Positions 40,517 to 48,473 of a stretch of DNA of 64,000 nucleotides are shown here, piece by piece. Source of the DNA: AV40 sp038230255 (GTDB lineage Bacteria; Verrucomicrobiota; Verrucomicrobiia; Chthoniobacterales; UBA10450); NCBI GenBank assembly GCA_038230255.1, contig JBBRNP010000002.1, positions 186,001 through 250,000 on the forward strand, in the 5' to 3' direction. The notes below the pieces were generated by a model. That model did no database searches. It worked only from the letters and a program-made list of their open reading frames with translations, and was not told the DNA's origin. How positions within the stretch are numbered: the first letter of the stretch is position 1; each line of letters opens with the position of its first letter. The translations under genes and the position numbers were made by a program.

Positions 40517-41297
40517 CCGGTTGGTGATACGGACAGATGCCGCGCTTCTTCGCGTTGGCGACGAAATCAATAAATTCTTGCGCAGCAGCGCCGAACTTCA
40601 TCGTCGCCGCCTTTTCGATCGCCTGAGCAATGTTCAATCCGCTCGTGTAGACCAGTTTGAATGCCGCTTTGATTTCATCGCGATCTTTGGCGCTGAATCC
40701 CGCGCGACGTAATCCGATAACGTTCACGCCGAAGACGTAATTTATTTCGGCCGCGATCACGAACGGTGGAATGTCTTTGCTAAATCCCGAAGCGCCCTGG
40801 GTGAGCGCGAGTCGTCCGACACACATGTGCTGATGAAACACGGTCCCGCCGCCGAGAAATGCGCCGTCGTCAACGGAGACGTGGCCGCCGAGTAGACAAT
40901 TATTTGCAATAATGACGTTGTTTCCGATTTCGCAATTGTGTCCGACGTGCGCGCCAACCATGAAGAAATTCTTATTACCGATCTTGGTGACGCTTCCCTC
41001 GGCGCTGCCGCGATGAATCGTGCAATGCTCGCGAATCACATTGTCGTTTCCGATGGCGACGTAGGTTTTGCGGTCGGAAGAAAAGGAAAGATCTTGCGGC
41101 GCGGTGCCGATGATTGCGCCGGGCCCGATCACATTGCCTGAGCCAATTGTAACGTCAGGATCAATGACAACGTGTGACCCGATGGCCGATTTTTCACCGA
41201 TGGCCGCGTTCGCGCCGATGACCGCGTACGGTCCGATCGCGACATTAGCGCCAATCTTCGCCGTTGGATCGACAATCGCCGTCGAATGAATTTTCAC
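40500..41297 (-). CDS. lpxA: UDP-N-acetylglucosamine acyltransferase
   Basis: A 265-residue left-handed beta-helix acyltransferase, first step of lipid A synthesis. It opens IHSTAIVDPTAKIGANVAIG with hexapeptide repeats through about residue 190. The catalytic His lies in GHNCEIGNNVIIANN, in the V-GAHVGHNCEIG context. The presence of LpxA shows an LPS-bearing outer membrane. It overlaps radC by four bases. Confidence 0.96.
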   Translation of the reverse strand: MKIHSTAIVDPTAKIGANVAIGPYAVIGANAAIGEKSAIGSHVVIDPDVTIGSGNVIGPGAIIGTAPQDLSFSSDRKTYVAIGNDNVIREHCTIHRGSAEGSVTKIGNKNFFMVGAHVGHNCEIGNNVIIANNCLLGGHVSVDDGAFLGGGTVFHQHMCVGRLALTQGASGFSKDIPPFVIAAEINYVFGVNVIGLRRAGFSAKDRDEIKAAFKLVYTSGLNIAQAIEKAATMKFGAAAQEFIDFVANAKKRGICPYHQPEEHED

Positions 41298-42019
41298 AGG
41301 ACACCTGCTTCTTTGAAACTAAAATAGCCCGGACCAGTGTTTGATTGCGCGCCGATGATGATGTGATCGAGCAATTTGATTTGCATCAGTTCGGCTGCTT
41401 CCGCAAGACGTCGAGTGAGGCTGTGATCGGCCTGACTCGGCGATGGATCGCCGGAAGGATGATTGTGCACCACGATGACCGCATACGCTGATGCAATCAC
41501 TGCGGGGCGAAAGACATCGCGCGGATGCGCGATGCTCTCATTCACGGTCCCGGTGGAGACATCCTCGGTCCGGATCAAATGATAGCGCGTATCGAGAAGC
41601 ACGACGCGCATTGCTTCTTTGCGCAGCATCCGCATTTCGCCGCCCACCAGTTCGTTGACGAGCTCGGGTGAATCGATTTTTTGATTGGCCAACACTTCAC
41701 GCGCCAGACGATTTCCGAGAGCAAAAGCCGCCACCAGTTGCACTGCTTTTGTAAAACCGACGCCGGGAACTTTTTTGAGTTCATCCACACTGCAGCGACT
41801 CAATCCGCGCAGCGAGCCGTACTTTTTCAAGAGGTCGCGTCCGACTTCGACCGCATTCTTCCCTGTGATGCCGGTTCGCAGCAAAATGGCGATCAATTCC
41901 GGATCGGAGAGAGCAGACGCTCCATGAGCGGCGAGTTTTTCGCGCGGCCGCTCTTCCTGCGGCATCTCACGAATTTTTAACGTGGGAGCGGCCTCAGCGC
42001 CGCGATTTCTGGCCATCAT
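41294..42019 (-). CDS. radC: RadC/JAB-domain protein
   Basis: 241 residues: the UPF0758 N-terminal helix-hairpin-helix (VDELKKVPGVGFTKAVQL, about 80-105) and a JAMM metalloprotease-like domain with HNHPSGDPSPSQAD (about 190). The biochemical role is unresolved despite the old name. The first 12 or so residues, up to about APTLK, are encoded by a palindromic element (41980-42052), so the natural start may have been replaced by repeat DNA. Confidence 0.93.
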   Translation of the reverse strand: MMARNRGAEAAPTLKIREMPQEERPREKLAAHGASALSDPELIAILLRTGITGKNAVEVGRDLLKKYGSLRGLSRCSVDELKKVPGVGFTKAVQLVAAFALGNRLAREVLANQKIDSPELVNELVGGEMRMLRKEAMRVVLLDTRYHLIRTEDVSTGTVNESIAHPRDVFRPAVIASAYAVIVVHNHPSGDPSPSQADHSLTRRLAEAAELMQIKLLDHIIIGAQSNTGPGYFSFKEAGVL

Positions 42020-42052
42020 CCACGTCCTCGTCGCGGCACAAAGGCCCCTCCC
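41980..42052. repeat. 73-bp palindromic element, family D, at the radC start
   Basis: Perfect 7-bp terminal inverted repeats GTGGGAG / CTCCCAC; inside are GCGGC-CTCAGC-GCCGC and a second, weaker stem. The radC start codons (ATGATG) lie inside it and its right end is four bases from the prenyl synthase stop. The ends resemble, in look only, Pseudomonas REP sequences (GTGGGAGCGGG). Confidence 0.75.
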
Positions 42053-42055
42053 ACA

Positions 42056-43135
42056 TTACGCGCGCAACTGCTCGAGCATTTCCCGCAGCGCGTCGCCCAA
42101 TCCGAGAAGCCCGTCGGTGTAGGCATTTGGACGAAGCGCTTTCATACCGGCCTGGGCGCTGCGAATGAGATCGCTTGCCGTTGTAATCGATTCGCTCAAG
42201 GCGCCATTACCCGCGCCGTTCTTCAATAGCTGACTGACTTCGTCGCATTTTCCTTCCAGGATCAGGCTGGCAGAACGTTCGCGCTCGAATTCGGAGGCAG
42301 ACCGCAAAAAAATGAGAACGGGCAAAGTGAATTTGCCCTTGCGCAGATCGGTCCCGAGCGTTTTCCCGGTTGTTCCTTCATTCCCGGCAATGTCGAGGCA
42401 ATCGTCGTAGATTTGATAAGCGGTGCCGACGCGCATTCCGAAACTTTTCAAGATTTCGGTCGATCGCGCATCCGCTTTGCTGATGACCGCTCCCAATTCG
42501 GCAGCCGCCGCAAAGAGCGAGCCCGTTTTCATTTCCACAATCCGCACGTAATCCTCGACCTCCAGCTTCAAATCGAAGCGGCGTTGCGTTTGGATCATTT
42601 CGCCCGAGCAAATCTCGCTCGCTGTTCGCGCAATCGCGCGACTGATATCTGCGTTTTCGAAATTGGTCGACAACGTGAGCGCGTGCGCGAACAGGCAGTC
42701 GCCCAATAAAACGCTGAGCGAATTTCCCCAGCGCGCGTTCACGGTCGGTTGCGCGCGGCGTCGCTCGGCTTCGTCCATGATGTCGTCGTGCACCAGCGTC
42801 GCGACGTGAATCAATTCAACGATCACGGCAAGATCGACATGACCGGTGTTGATTTCGCCGGTCGCGCCGCCGGCCAGGAGTGCAACCAGCGGCCGGAGAC
42901 GTTTGCCATGTCCGCCGAGTGCGTAGGTGACGTAACCTTCGATCGCGGGATCAAAGGCAGTCGCTTGTTTGATGATCCGTTCGTCGACCTGGTCCAGCTG
43001 CGGTTGAACTAACTGCGTGACTCGCGCCAATGTTGTGGGGGAAGAGCCACTCGCTTTAATTCCAGTCCGACCCGGACCTGATCGTGCAGAAATTTCCACC
43101 GACGCAGAATAGAGGGGCGCTCTGTCGGTTGTCAA
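42056..43135 (-). CDS. trans-polyprenyl diphosphate synthase
   Basis: 359 residues of the all-alpha prenyltransferase family. First Asp-rich motif HDDIMDEAERRRAQP (Asp117/118/121), second YQIYDDCLDIAGNEG, and the GGHGKRLRPL segment. Long-chain products (octaprenyl/heptaprenyl diphosphate for quinones) are likeliest because small residues precede the first motif. About 35 N-terminal residues are not conserved, and part of them (SGPGRTGIK) comes from a degenerate copy of the GTCCG palindrome near 43062, so the real start may be further in. Confidence 0.92.
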   Translation of the reverse strand: MTTDRAPLYSASVEISARSGPGRTGIKASGSSPTTLARVTQLVQPQLDQVDERIIKQATAFDPAIEGYVTYALGGHGKRLRPLVALLAGGATGEINTGHVDLAVIVELIHVATLVHDDIMDEAERRRAQPTVNARWGNSLSVLLGDCLFAHALTLSTNFENADISRAIARTASEICSGEMIQTQRRFDLKLEVEDYVRIVEMKTGSLFAAAAELGAVISKADARSTEILKSFGMRVGTAYQIYDDCLDIAGNEGTTGKTLGTDLRKGKFTLPVLIFLRSASEFERERSASLILEGKCDEVSQLLKNGAGNGALSESITTASDLIRSAQAGMKALRPNAYTDGLLGLGDALREMLEQLRA

Positions 43136-43180
43136 AGCAACACGACCGAGCCGACGAGAATATTTCCGTAGTGCCTGTTT

Positions 43181-43891
43181 TCAGCGGCGCTGGAGCCAAC
43201 TTGGACCGCTGTATTTATGCTCCGCAATTTCCTGAGCGCGCGCGACCAAACACTCATCGAGCATTTTGTAACAACACTTGGCGCAAAGTTCACTCGCGAC
43301 TTGGTCCGGGAAGTTCTTGTTAAGGTCGACACCCTGAATGCTACCTTGCTGCAAAAGGCCTCGTCGAGTCCGGCGCTGAGCAGCGCCGGCGATTTTGCGT
43401 CCATTAGACAACACGTCCGCGCGGACCGGGTTTGCAAAACAGTTATTGTAGCGGCGATCTCTGATCGCCGAAACCTTTTGTTCACCACGGTCGGAGACCG
43501 CCGCTACAGGTGCTAATTCCGTGTGCGCACCATTCGCAGCTAACACGTTCCGAATCGCATTATGAATCCTTTCGTAGATCGACATCGACGATTCTGAAAA
43601 CACCGGATCGGCTGCCGGAATCACGATCGAGTAAGTCAGATCGTCTCCATGAAAAACAATTCCACCTCCGGTCCAACGCCGAACGAGATCGCGCTCTGCC
43701 GAATGATTCGCGATCTCGCTAAACTTTCCAAAATATCCGAACGAAAGCGCCGGATGGTCCCATCTATAAAAACGAATCGCCGGAATCTCCGCGGTTTCGA
43801 GCAACGCTTCATCGATCGCCATGTTCAGCGCTGCCGAACGCGAAGGGATGTCGTGATACACGTGGAGCGAAGCGAAGAGCGGTGGGGTCAT
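43181..43891 (-). CDS. lipoate-protein ligase A-like protein with an in-frame palindromic insert
   Basis: About 236 residues from ATG 43891 (the frame continues upstream, but only through repeat DNA). The BPL/LplA/LipB domain shows RRWTGGGIVFHGDDLTYSI and the lysine motif NGRKIAGAAQRRTRRGLLQQ. Members attach lipoate or octanoate to lipoyl domains. Between the AAVSDRG and NNCFANPV segments, about 20 residues are encoded exactly by a 60-bp palindromic element at 43448-43507, in a loop before the lysine motif. Whether the protein still works is unknown. Confidence 0.85.
   Translation of the reverse strand: MTPPLFASLHVYHDIPSRSAALNMAIDEALLETAEIPAIRFYRWDHPALSFGYFGKFSEIANHSAERDLVRRWTGGGIVFHGDDLTYSIVIPAADPVFSESSMSIYERIHNAIRNVLAANGAHTELAPVAAVSDRGEQKVSAIRDRRYNNCFANPVRADVLSNGRKIAGAAQRRTRRGLLQQGSIQGVDLNKNFPDQVASELCAKCCYKMLDECLVARAQEIAEHKYSGPSWLQRR
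43448..43507. repeat. 60-bp Y-shaped palindromic element, family E, inside the lipoate ligase gene
   Basis: Perfect 9-bp terminal repeats GTAGCGGCG / CGCCGCTAC enclose GGCGATC-TCT-GATCGCC (perfect 7-bp stem) and CGGTC-GGA-GACCG (perfect 5-bp stem). The length is divisible by three and no stop appears in the coding frame, so the host gene stays open. Confidence 0.9.
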
Positions 43892-44015
43892 CTCGACTGG
43901 GTCTTGTGTCATGTCGAGCGAAGTCGAGACATCTCTTACTATTTCAGTCGTAGACACGCGCGCAAAACAGAAACAGCCAGAGATTCCTCCACTTCGGTCG
44001 GAATGACAAAATGGC
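43892..44015. repeat. dispersed repeat pair upstream of the lipoate ligase gene
   Basis: Contains GTCATGTCGAGCGAAGTCGA with the following GACATCTCT, and, inverted to it, GAGATTCCTCCACTTCGGTC with CGGAATGACA. The latter block recurs at 46512 and 53790. It looks like non-coding spacer DNA between the lipoate ligase and pyrF genes. Confidence 0.7.
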
Positions 44016-44030
44016 CGCTCGACATGACTG

Positions 44031-44723
44031 CTAGTCGCCAAGCTCAGCTAAAATGTTCTCAACTGCTTCGCGCGGATCTTTAGCCGCAGTGATCGGCCGC
44101 CCAATCACCAGATAGTCCGCGCCGGCTTCGATTGCCTCGCGCGGCGTCATGAATCTTTTTTGATCGCCCGGCTCCGACCATGTCGGCCTGATTCCCGGCA
44201 CAACGATTTTGATTTTACCGCCGAAGTCGGCCCGCAGCCGTTTGATTTCATGAGGACTTGCCACCACTCCATCGATTCCTGCTTGAACGCCTAATTTCGC
44301 CAGGCGCAAGACCTGATCATCGATCTCATCTGAAATTCCTGTTTCGCGCAGCATGCCTTCATTCGCACTGGTCAAGACAGTCACCCCTAGGATCAACAAG
44401 TCGTTTTTTGGCACTGCTACTGCGGCCCGAATCATGTCTGATCCACCGCTCAAATGAATGGTTAGCATCCGCGCGCCGAGACTGCTCGCCGCCTCAACCG
44501 TTCTGGCAACTGTGGTCGGGATGTCATTGAATTTAAGATCGAGAAAAATCTCTGCGCCCGTTGCGCGAATTGCGCGCACAATCTCCGGACCCTCCGCGGT
44601 GTAAAGTTGCAGGCCAATTTTGAAAAACGAAATCTGCTCCCGCAATTGCTCGACGAGAGCGAGCGCCTGCGCTTTTGTAGCGACATCAAGCGCGACGATT
44701 ATTTTATCGGCCGCCTTTGTCAT
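44031..44723 (-). CDS. pyrF: orotidine 5'-phosphate decarboxylase
   Basis: About 230 residues from ATG 44723. A TIM barrel that makes UMP from OMP; catalytic Lys in FLDLKFNDIPTT, with GVTVLTSANEG and VPGIRPTWSE for phosphate binding. The start overlaps the region of the divergent ispE start. pyrE lies elsewhere in this window, at 49222. Confidence 0.95.
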   Translation of the reverse strand: MTKAADKIIVALDVATKAQALALVEQLREQISFFKIGLQLYTAEGPEIVRAIRATGAEIFLDLKFNDIPTTVARTVEAASSLGARMLTIHLSGGSDMIRAAVAVPKNDLLILGVTVLTSANEGMLRETGISDEIDDQVLRLAKLGVQAGIDGVVASPHEIKRLRADFGGKIKIVVPGIRPTWSEPGDQKRFMTPREAIEAGADYLVIGRPITAAKDPREAVENILAELGD

Positions 44724-44737
44724 TGCCTCGGTTCGAC

Positions 44738-45586
44738 ATGACAATTGAAATGAACGCAATGCAAGTTCTCGCTCCGGCAAAGATCAATCTATCCCTGAAG
44801 ATTCTCGGGCGACGCGATGACGGCTTCCACGAAATCGAGACCCTGATCGCTCCAATTTCACTGGCTGATAAGATCGACATCGAGCGGCAGTCGCGCTGGA
44901 TCGATTTCAGTTGCGACGATCCAACGCTGCCCGGCGGAGACGAAAATTTAGCCGTGCGCGCTGCGAAGGCCTTCTTTGAGAAGACGAAAATCAGCGCAGG
45001 CGTCGGGATCAAACTTCATAAGAAAATTCCGCACGGCGCCGGGCTCGGCGGCGGGAGCAGCGACGCGGCCGCAACATTGCGCGCTTTGAATCAACTTTTT
45101 GAAACGAAGCTCTCGCGCGACGAATTGGCGAAGCTCGGATCGACGATTGGTTCCGATGTAGCGTTTTTTCTTTTTCAGTCGGCAGCTGTTTGCAAAGGCC
45201 GCGGCGAAATTGTTGATCCGACGAAGCTGAACAAGAAATTCTCGATCTTGCTATTGAAGCCGGCCTTCGGCGTATCCAGCGCGTGGGCTTATTCGCGCTG
45301 GCAAGGTTCTAAGGAGATTCCCGGGATCTCTTACCAACCGCAGGATTTCGACGGCCAAAGGTTTGCGAATGATCTGGAGCGACCGGTCTTCGAGAAATTT
45401 GTCTTTCTCGCGCAATTGAAAGCATGGCTGCTGCGACAAGCGGAAGTTGGAGCCGCTTTAATGTCAGGATCCGGCTCGACCGTTTTTGCAGTCATGCGCC
45501 GCGAAGGAGACGTGGATCTTTTGGCGAAACTCGTGCGGGAAGAGCTCGATCGCGAAATTTGGACCTGCGCGGCTCAAACGCTTTGA
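44738..45586 (+). CDS. ispE: 4-diphosphocytidyl-2-C-methyl-D-erythritol kinase
   Basis: A GHMP kinase of the MEP isoprenoid pathway, about 282 residues. ATG 44738 is taken as start, but ATGs at 44750 and 44759 (MQVLAPAKINLSLKILGRR) are also possible. The ATP loop is IPHGAGLGGGSSDAAATL; the third GHMP motif is ALMSGSGSTVFAV. Together with the prenyl synthase at 42056 it feeds isoprenoid and quinone synthesis. Confidence 0.95.
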   Translation: MTIEMNAMQVLAPAKINLSLKILGRRDDGFHEIETLIAPISLADKIDIERQSRWIDFSCDDPTLPGGDENLAVRAAKAFFEKTKISAGVGIKLHKKIPHGAGLGGGSSDAAATLRALNQLFETKLSRDELAKLGSTIGSDVAFFLFQSAAVCKGRGEIVDPTKLNKKFSILLLKPAFGVSSAWAYSRWQGSKEIPGISYQPQDFDGQRFANDLERPVFEKFVFLAQLKAWLLRQAEVGAALMSGSGSTVFAVMRREGDVDLLAKLVREELDREIWTCAAQTL

Positions 45587-45589
45587 TCG

Positions 45590-45677
45590 GGTGGATCGAG
45601 CAGTCCCTTGCTCGATGCTAAAATAAGTGCGCCTTCGGCGCCTGACTAACATCGTCCGACGGAGCGGCCGATCCACC
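45590..45677. repeat. 88-bp palindromic element, family A copy 3
   Basis: Same orientation as the 14923 copy: GGTGGATCGAGCAGTCCC at the left, a GCGCC-TTC-GGCGC stem in the middle and CCGATCCACC at the right. It separates the convergent ispE and sdhB genes, and its last base is the first base of the sdhB stop triplet (45677-45679). Confidence 0.88.
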
Positions 45678-46432
45678 TATTCGCCGGCGCTGCGGCGCAA
45701 AGTCGCTTTCGAATATTCGCGATTCAACTTCGCAATGAAGCTTGCGCTAATTTCGGCCGGGCAGACCGCTTCGCATTCGTAGGTATTGGTGCAATTGCCA
45801 AAACCCTCTGCGTCCATCGCTCGGACCATGCTCACCACGCGCTTGGTCCGCTCGGGTTCACCCTGAGGCAAAAGGGCGAGGTGCGAAACTTTCGCCGCGG
45901 TGAAGAGCATCGCCGACGCATTTGGACACGCCGCCGCGCACGCTCCGCATCCAATGCATGCCGCCGCTTCCATCGAAAGATCGGCATCATGTTTTGGAAT
46001 GGGAACTGAATTGGCTTCCGGCGCCGAACCGGCTCGCGCTGAAATGAAACCGCCGGCCTGGACAATGCGATCGAGCGCGCTGCGATCGACGACCAAATCT
46101 TTAATAACAGGGAACGACTTAACGCGGAAGGGTTCGATGATGATCGTTTCGCCATCGCGGAACTTTCTCATGTAAAGCTCGCAGGCCGCGCCCGGATGAT
46201 CAGGACCGTGTGCTTCGCCGTTCACACTGAGCGAACAAGTCCCGCAAATTCCCTCGCGACAATCGGAATCGAACGCGATCGGCTCTTCACCGCGCAGAAT
46301 CAGGCGCTCGTTCACGATGTCGAGCATTTCGAGCAGCGAAGCTTGTGCCGGAATGTCGGGGGCGTCGTAATCGACGAGCTTGCCGTGCGATTGTCGATCG
46401 CGTTGTCTCCAAATTTTAAGCTTAAAGTTCAT
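45677..46432 (-). CDS. sdhB: succinate dehydrogenase/fumarate reductase iron-sulfur subunit
   Basis: 251 residues. [2Fe-2S] ligands in CREGICGTCSLSVNG and the following AACELYMR; [4Fe-4S] and [3Fe-4S] ligands in CIGCGACAAACPNAS and CTNTYECEAVCP. It passes electrons from SdhA flavin to the membrane subunit. Unusually for the operon, 112 bases with repeat DNA separate it from sdhA. Confidence 0.96.
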   Translation of the reverse strand: MNFKLKIWRQRDRQSHGKLVDYDAPDIPAQASLLEMLDIVNERLILRGEEPIAFDSDCREGICGTCSLSVNGEAHGPDHPGAACELYMRKFRDGETIIIEPFRVKSFPVIKDLVVDRSALDRIVQAGGFISARAGSAPEANSVPIPKHDADLSMEAAACIGCGACAAACPNASAMLFTAAKVSHLALLPQGEPERTKRVVSMVRAMDAEGFGNCTNTYECEAVCPAEISASFIAKLNREYSKATLRRSAGE

Positions 46433-46447
46433 CGGAAATATTTAGAG

Positions 46448-46535
46448 ATTACGCTCCTGCTAGTGCGCCAATAATGAGGCCCGATTGTAGGTTGCCGCAG
46501 AGCGGCATGGCTCCTCGACTTCGCTCGGAATGACA
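46448..46535. repeat. 67-bp dispersed repeat copy 2, followed by a CGGAATGACA repeat
   Basis: 46448-46514 matches 30375-30441 (hairpin GCCGC-AGA-GCGGC at the right). Directly after it, CTCGACTTCGCTCGGAATGACA belongs to the same family as 43975 and 53790. Both lie in the sdhA-sdhB gap. Confidence 0.7.
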
Positions 46536-46544
46536 GGCAGGCGC

Positions 46545-48473
46545 TCATTGATAGCTGCGTTGGGTTAAGTGCACGGTCTCGAAGTGGAGCGGTTCGCGAT
46601 GTAATTTCGGCGGCGCGATCTGTCCGTTGCCCTGAAATTCCCAGGCAAAGACATCAGCGAATTTATCGTCATCGCGCAGAGCTTCGCCTTCGGGTGTTTG
46701 ATGTTCCTCGCGAAAATGCGCGCCGCAGGATTCGTCGCGCGCCAGGCCGTCGAGGCACATCAGCTCGGCGAATTCCAGAAAATCGGCTACGCGACCGGCG
46801 CGCTCGAGTGATTGATTGAAATCTTCGCCATCGCCCGGCACGCGAACTTCACGCCAGAATCGTTCACGCAGTTCCGGAATTTTTCCGAGCGCTTCTTCCA
46901 AGCCATCCTTGTTTCGCGCCATTCCGCATTTGTCCCAAAGCAACGTGCCGAGCTCGCGATGAATGGAATCGAGCGAACACTTTCCCTTTATTTTTAGAAG
47001 ACTGTCGATCTTCGCGCGAACATCGCTTCCGGCTTTTTTGAATTCAGGGTGATCGATTGATGGCCGCTTGCCCATTTGGCCGGCCAGATAATTCGGAAGT
47101 GTGTAGGGCAAAACGAAATAACCATCAGCCAGGCCTTGCATGAGCGCGCTCGCACCCAGTCGATTCGCACCGTGATCGGAAAAATTCGCTTCGCCGATCA
47201 CGAAAAGCCCGGGGATGTTGCTCATCAAATTGTAATCAACCCAGAGTCCACCCATGGTGTAATGGACCGCGGGATAAATCCGCATTGGGACCTGGTAAGC
47301 GTTTTCGCCGGTGATCTTTCCGTAGACCTCGAACAGATTTCCGTAGCGCTCGCGGATTGTTTCTTCGCCAAGCCGTTTGATCGCATCGGCAAAATCCAAA
47401 TAAACGCCGCGCCCGCTCGGTCCGACGCCGCGACCTTCGTCGCAAACTTCCTTGGCTGCGCGCGATGAAATGTCCCGCGGCGCCAGGTTGCCGTAGCTCG
47501 GATATTTTCGTTCCAGATAATAATCGCGATCTTTTTCCGGAATCTGGCTCGGCGATTTGGTGGAGTCCTCTTTGCGTTTCGGGACCCAAACGCGACCGTC
47601 GTTGCGCAGCGATTCCGACATCAACGTCAACTTCGATTGATAATCGCCGGAGTGCGGAATGCAGGTCGGATGAATCTGGGTGAAACAAGGATTGGCGAAG
47701 AGCGCGCCCTTTTTGTAAGCGCGATAGGTCGCGGTCACATTGCAGCCCCGCGCGTTGGTTGAGAGATAAAACACGTTTCCGTAACCGCCGGTCGCGAGCA
47801 CGACCGCGTCTGCCGCATGATTTTCGATCTTACCAGTCCGTAAATTCCGAGTGATGATTCCTTTGGCGTGGCCATCGACAATCACCACGTCGAGCATTTC
47901 GGTTTGGGGAAACATTTGCACCGTGCCGGCTGCAATTTGGCGGCAGAGCGCTTGATAACAGCCAAGCAACAGTTGCTGGCCGGTTTGTCCGCGCGCGTAA
48001 AATGTTCGCGAAACTTGCGCGCCGCCAAACGAGCGGTTGGCGAGCAAGCCGCTGTACTCGCGCGCGAACGGAACGCCTTGCGCGACGCATTGATCGATGA
48101 TGTTCGAGCTGACTTCGGCGAGTCGATAAACGTTGGCTTCGCGCGATCGAAAATCGCCGCCTTTGATTGTGTCGTAGAACAATCGATAAACGCTGTCGCC
48201 GTCGTTCTGATAATTCTTCGCGGCGTTGATTCCACCTTGAGCAGCGATGGAATGCGCGCGCCGGGGCGAATCCTGGTAACAAAAACATTTCACGCGGTAA
48301 CCGAGCTCGCCCAGCGTGGCCGCAGCCGCACCGCCGGCGAGACCGCTGCCGACGATGATGATTTCAAATTTGCGGCGATTATTTGGACTAACGAGACGGG
48401 AATGGTCCTTGTGACTTGTCCACTTGCGGTCGAGTGGGCCGGATGGAACTCGCGCCTCGAAATTGCCGATCAT
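46545..48473 (-). CDS. sdhA: succinate dehydrogenase/fumarate reductase flavoprotein subunit
   Basis: 642 residues. FAD Rossmann motif IIVGSGLAGGAAAATLG, the covalent-FAD His in RAHSIAAQGGINAA, substrate site HPTCIPHSGD, and the GALYVGEAN-like FVIGEANFSDHGANRLGAS. The C-terminal capping domain is complete. It overlaps sdhC by four bases. The long, single-chain form with b558-type SdhC agrees with type B complexes of Bacteroidota and Verrucomicrobiota. Confidence 0.96.
   Translation of the reverse strand: MIGNFEARVPSGPLDRKWTSHKDHSRLVSPNNRRKFEIIIVGSGLAGGAAAATLGELGYRVKCFCYQDSPRRAHSIAAQGGINAAKNYQNDGDSVYRLFYDTIKGGDFRSREANVYRLAEVSSNIIDQCVAQGVPFAREYSGLLANRSFGGAQVSRTFYARGQTGQQLLLGCYQALCRQIAAGTVQMFPQTEMLDVVIVDGHAKGIITRNLRTGKIENHAADAVVLATGGYGNVFYLSTNARGCNVTATYRAYKKGALFANPCFTQIHPTCIPHSGDYQSKLTLMSESLRNDGRVWVPKRKEDSTKSPSQIPEKDRDYYLERKYPSYGNLAPRDISSRAAKEVCDEGRGVGPSGRGVYLDFADAIKRLGEETIRERYGNLFEVYGKITGENAYQVPMRIYPAVHYTMGGLWVDYNLMSNIPGLFVIGEANFSDHGANRLGASALMQGLADGYFVLPYTLPNYLAGQMGKRPSIDHPEFKKAGSDVRAKIDSLLKIKGKCSLDSIHRELGTLLWDKCGMARNKDGLEEALGKIPELRERFWREVRVPGDGEDFNQSLERAGRVADFLEFAELMCLDGLARDESCGAHFREEHQTPEGEALRDDDKFADVFAWEFQGNGQIAPPKLHREPLHFETVHLTQRSYQ

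Noticed and set aside
43892..44041. Longer N-terminus of the lipoate ligase reaching 44041
   Set aside because: This part is dispersed-repeat DNA, overlaps the pyrF 3' end and has no similarity to the family.
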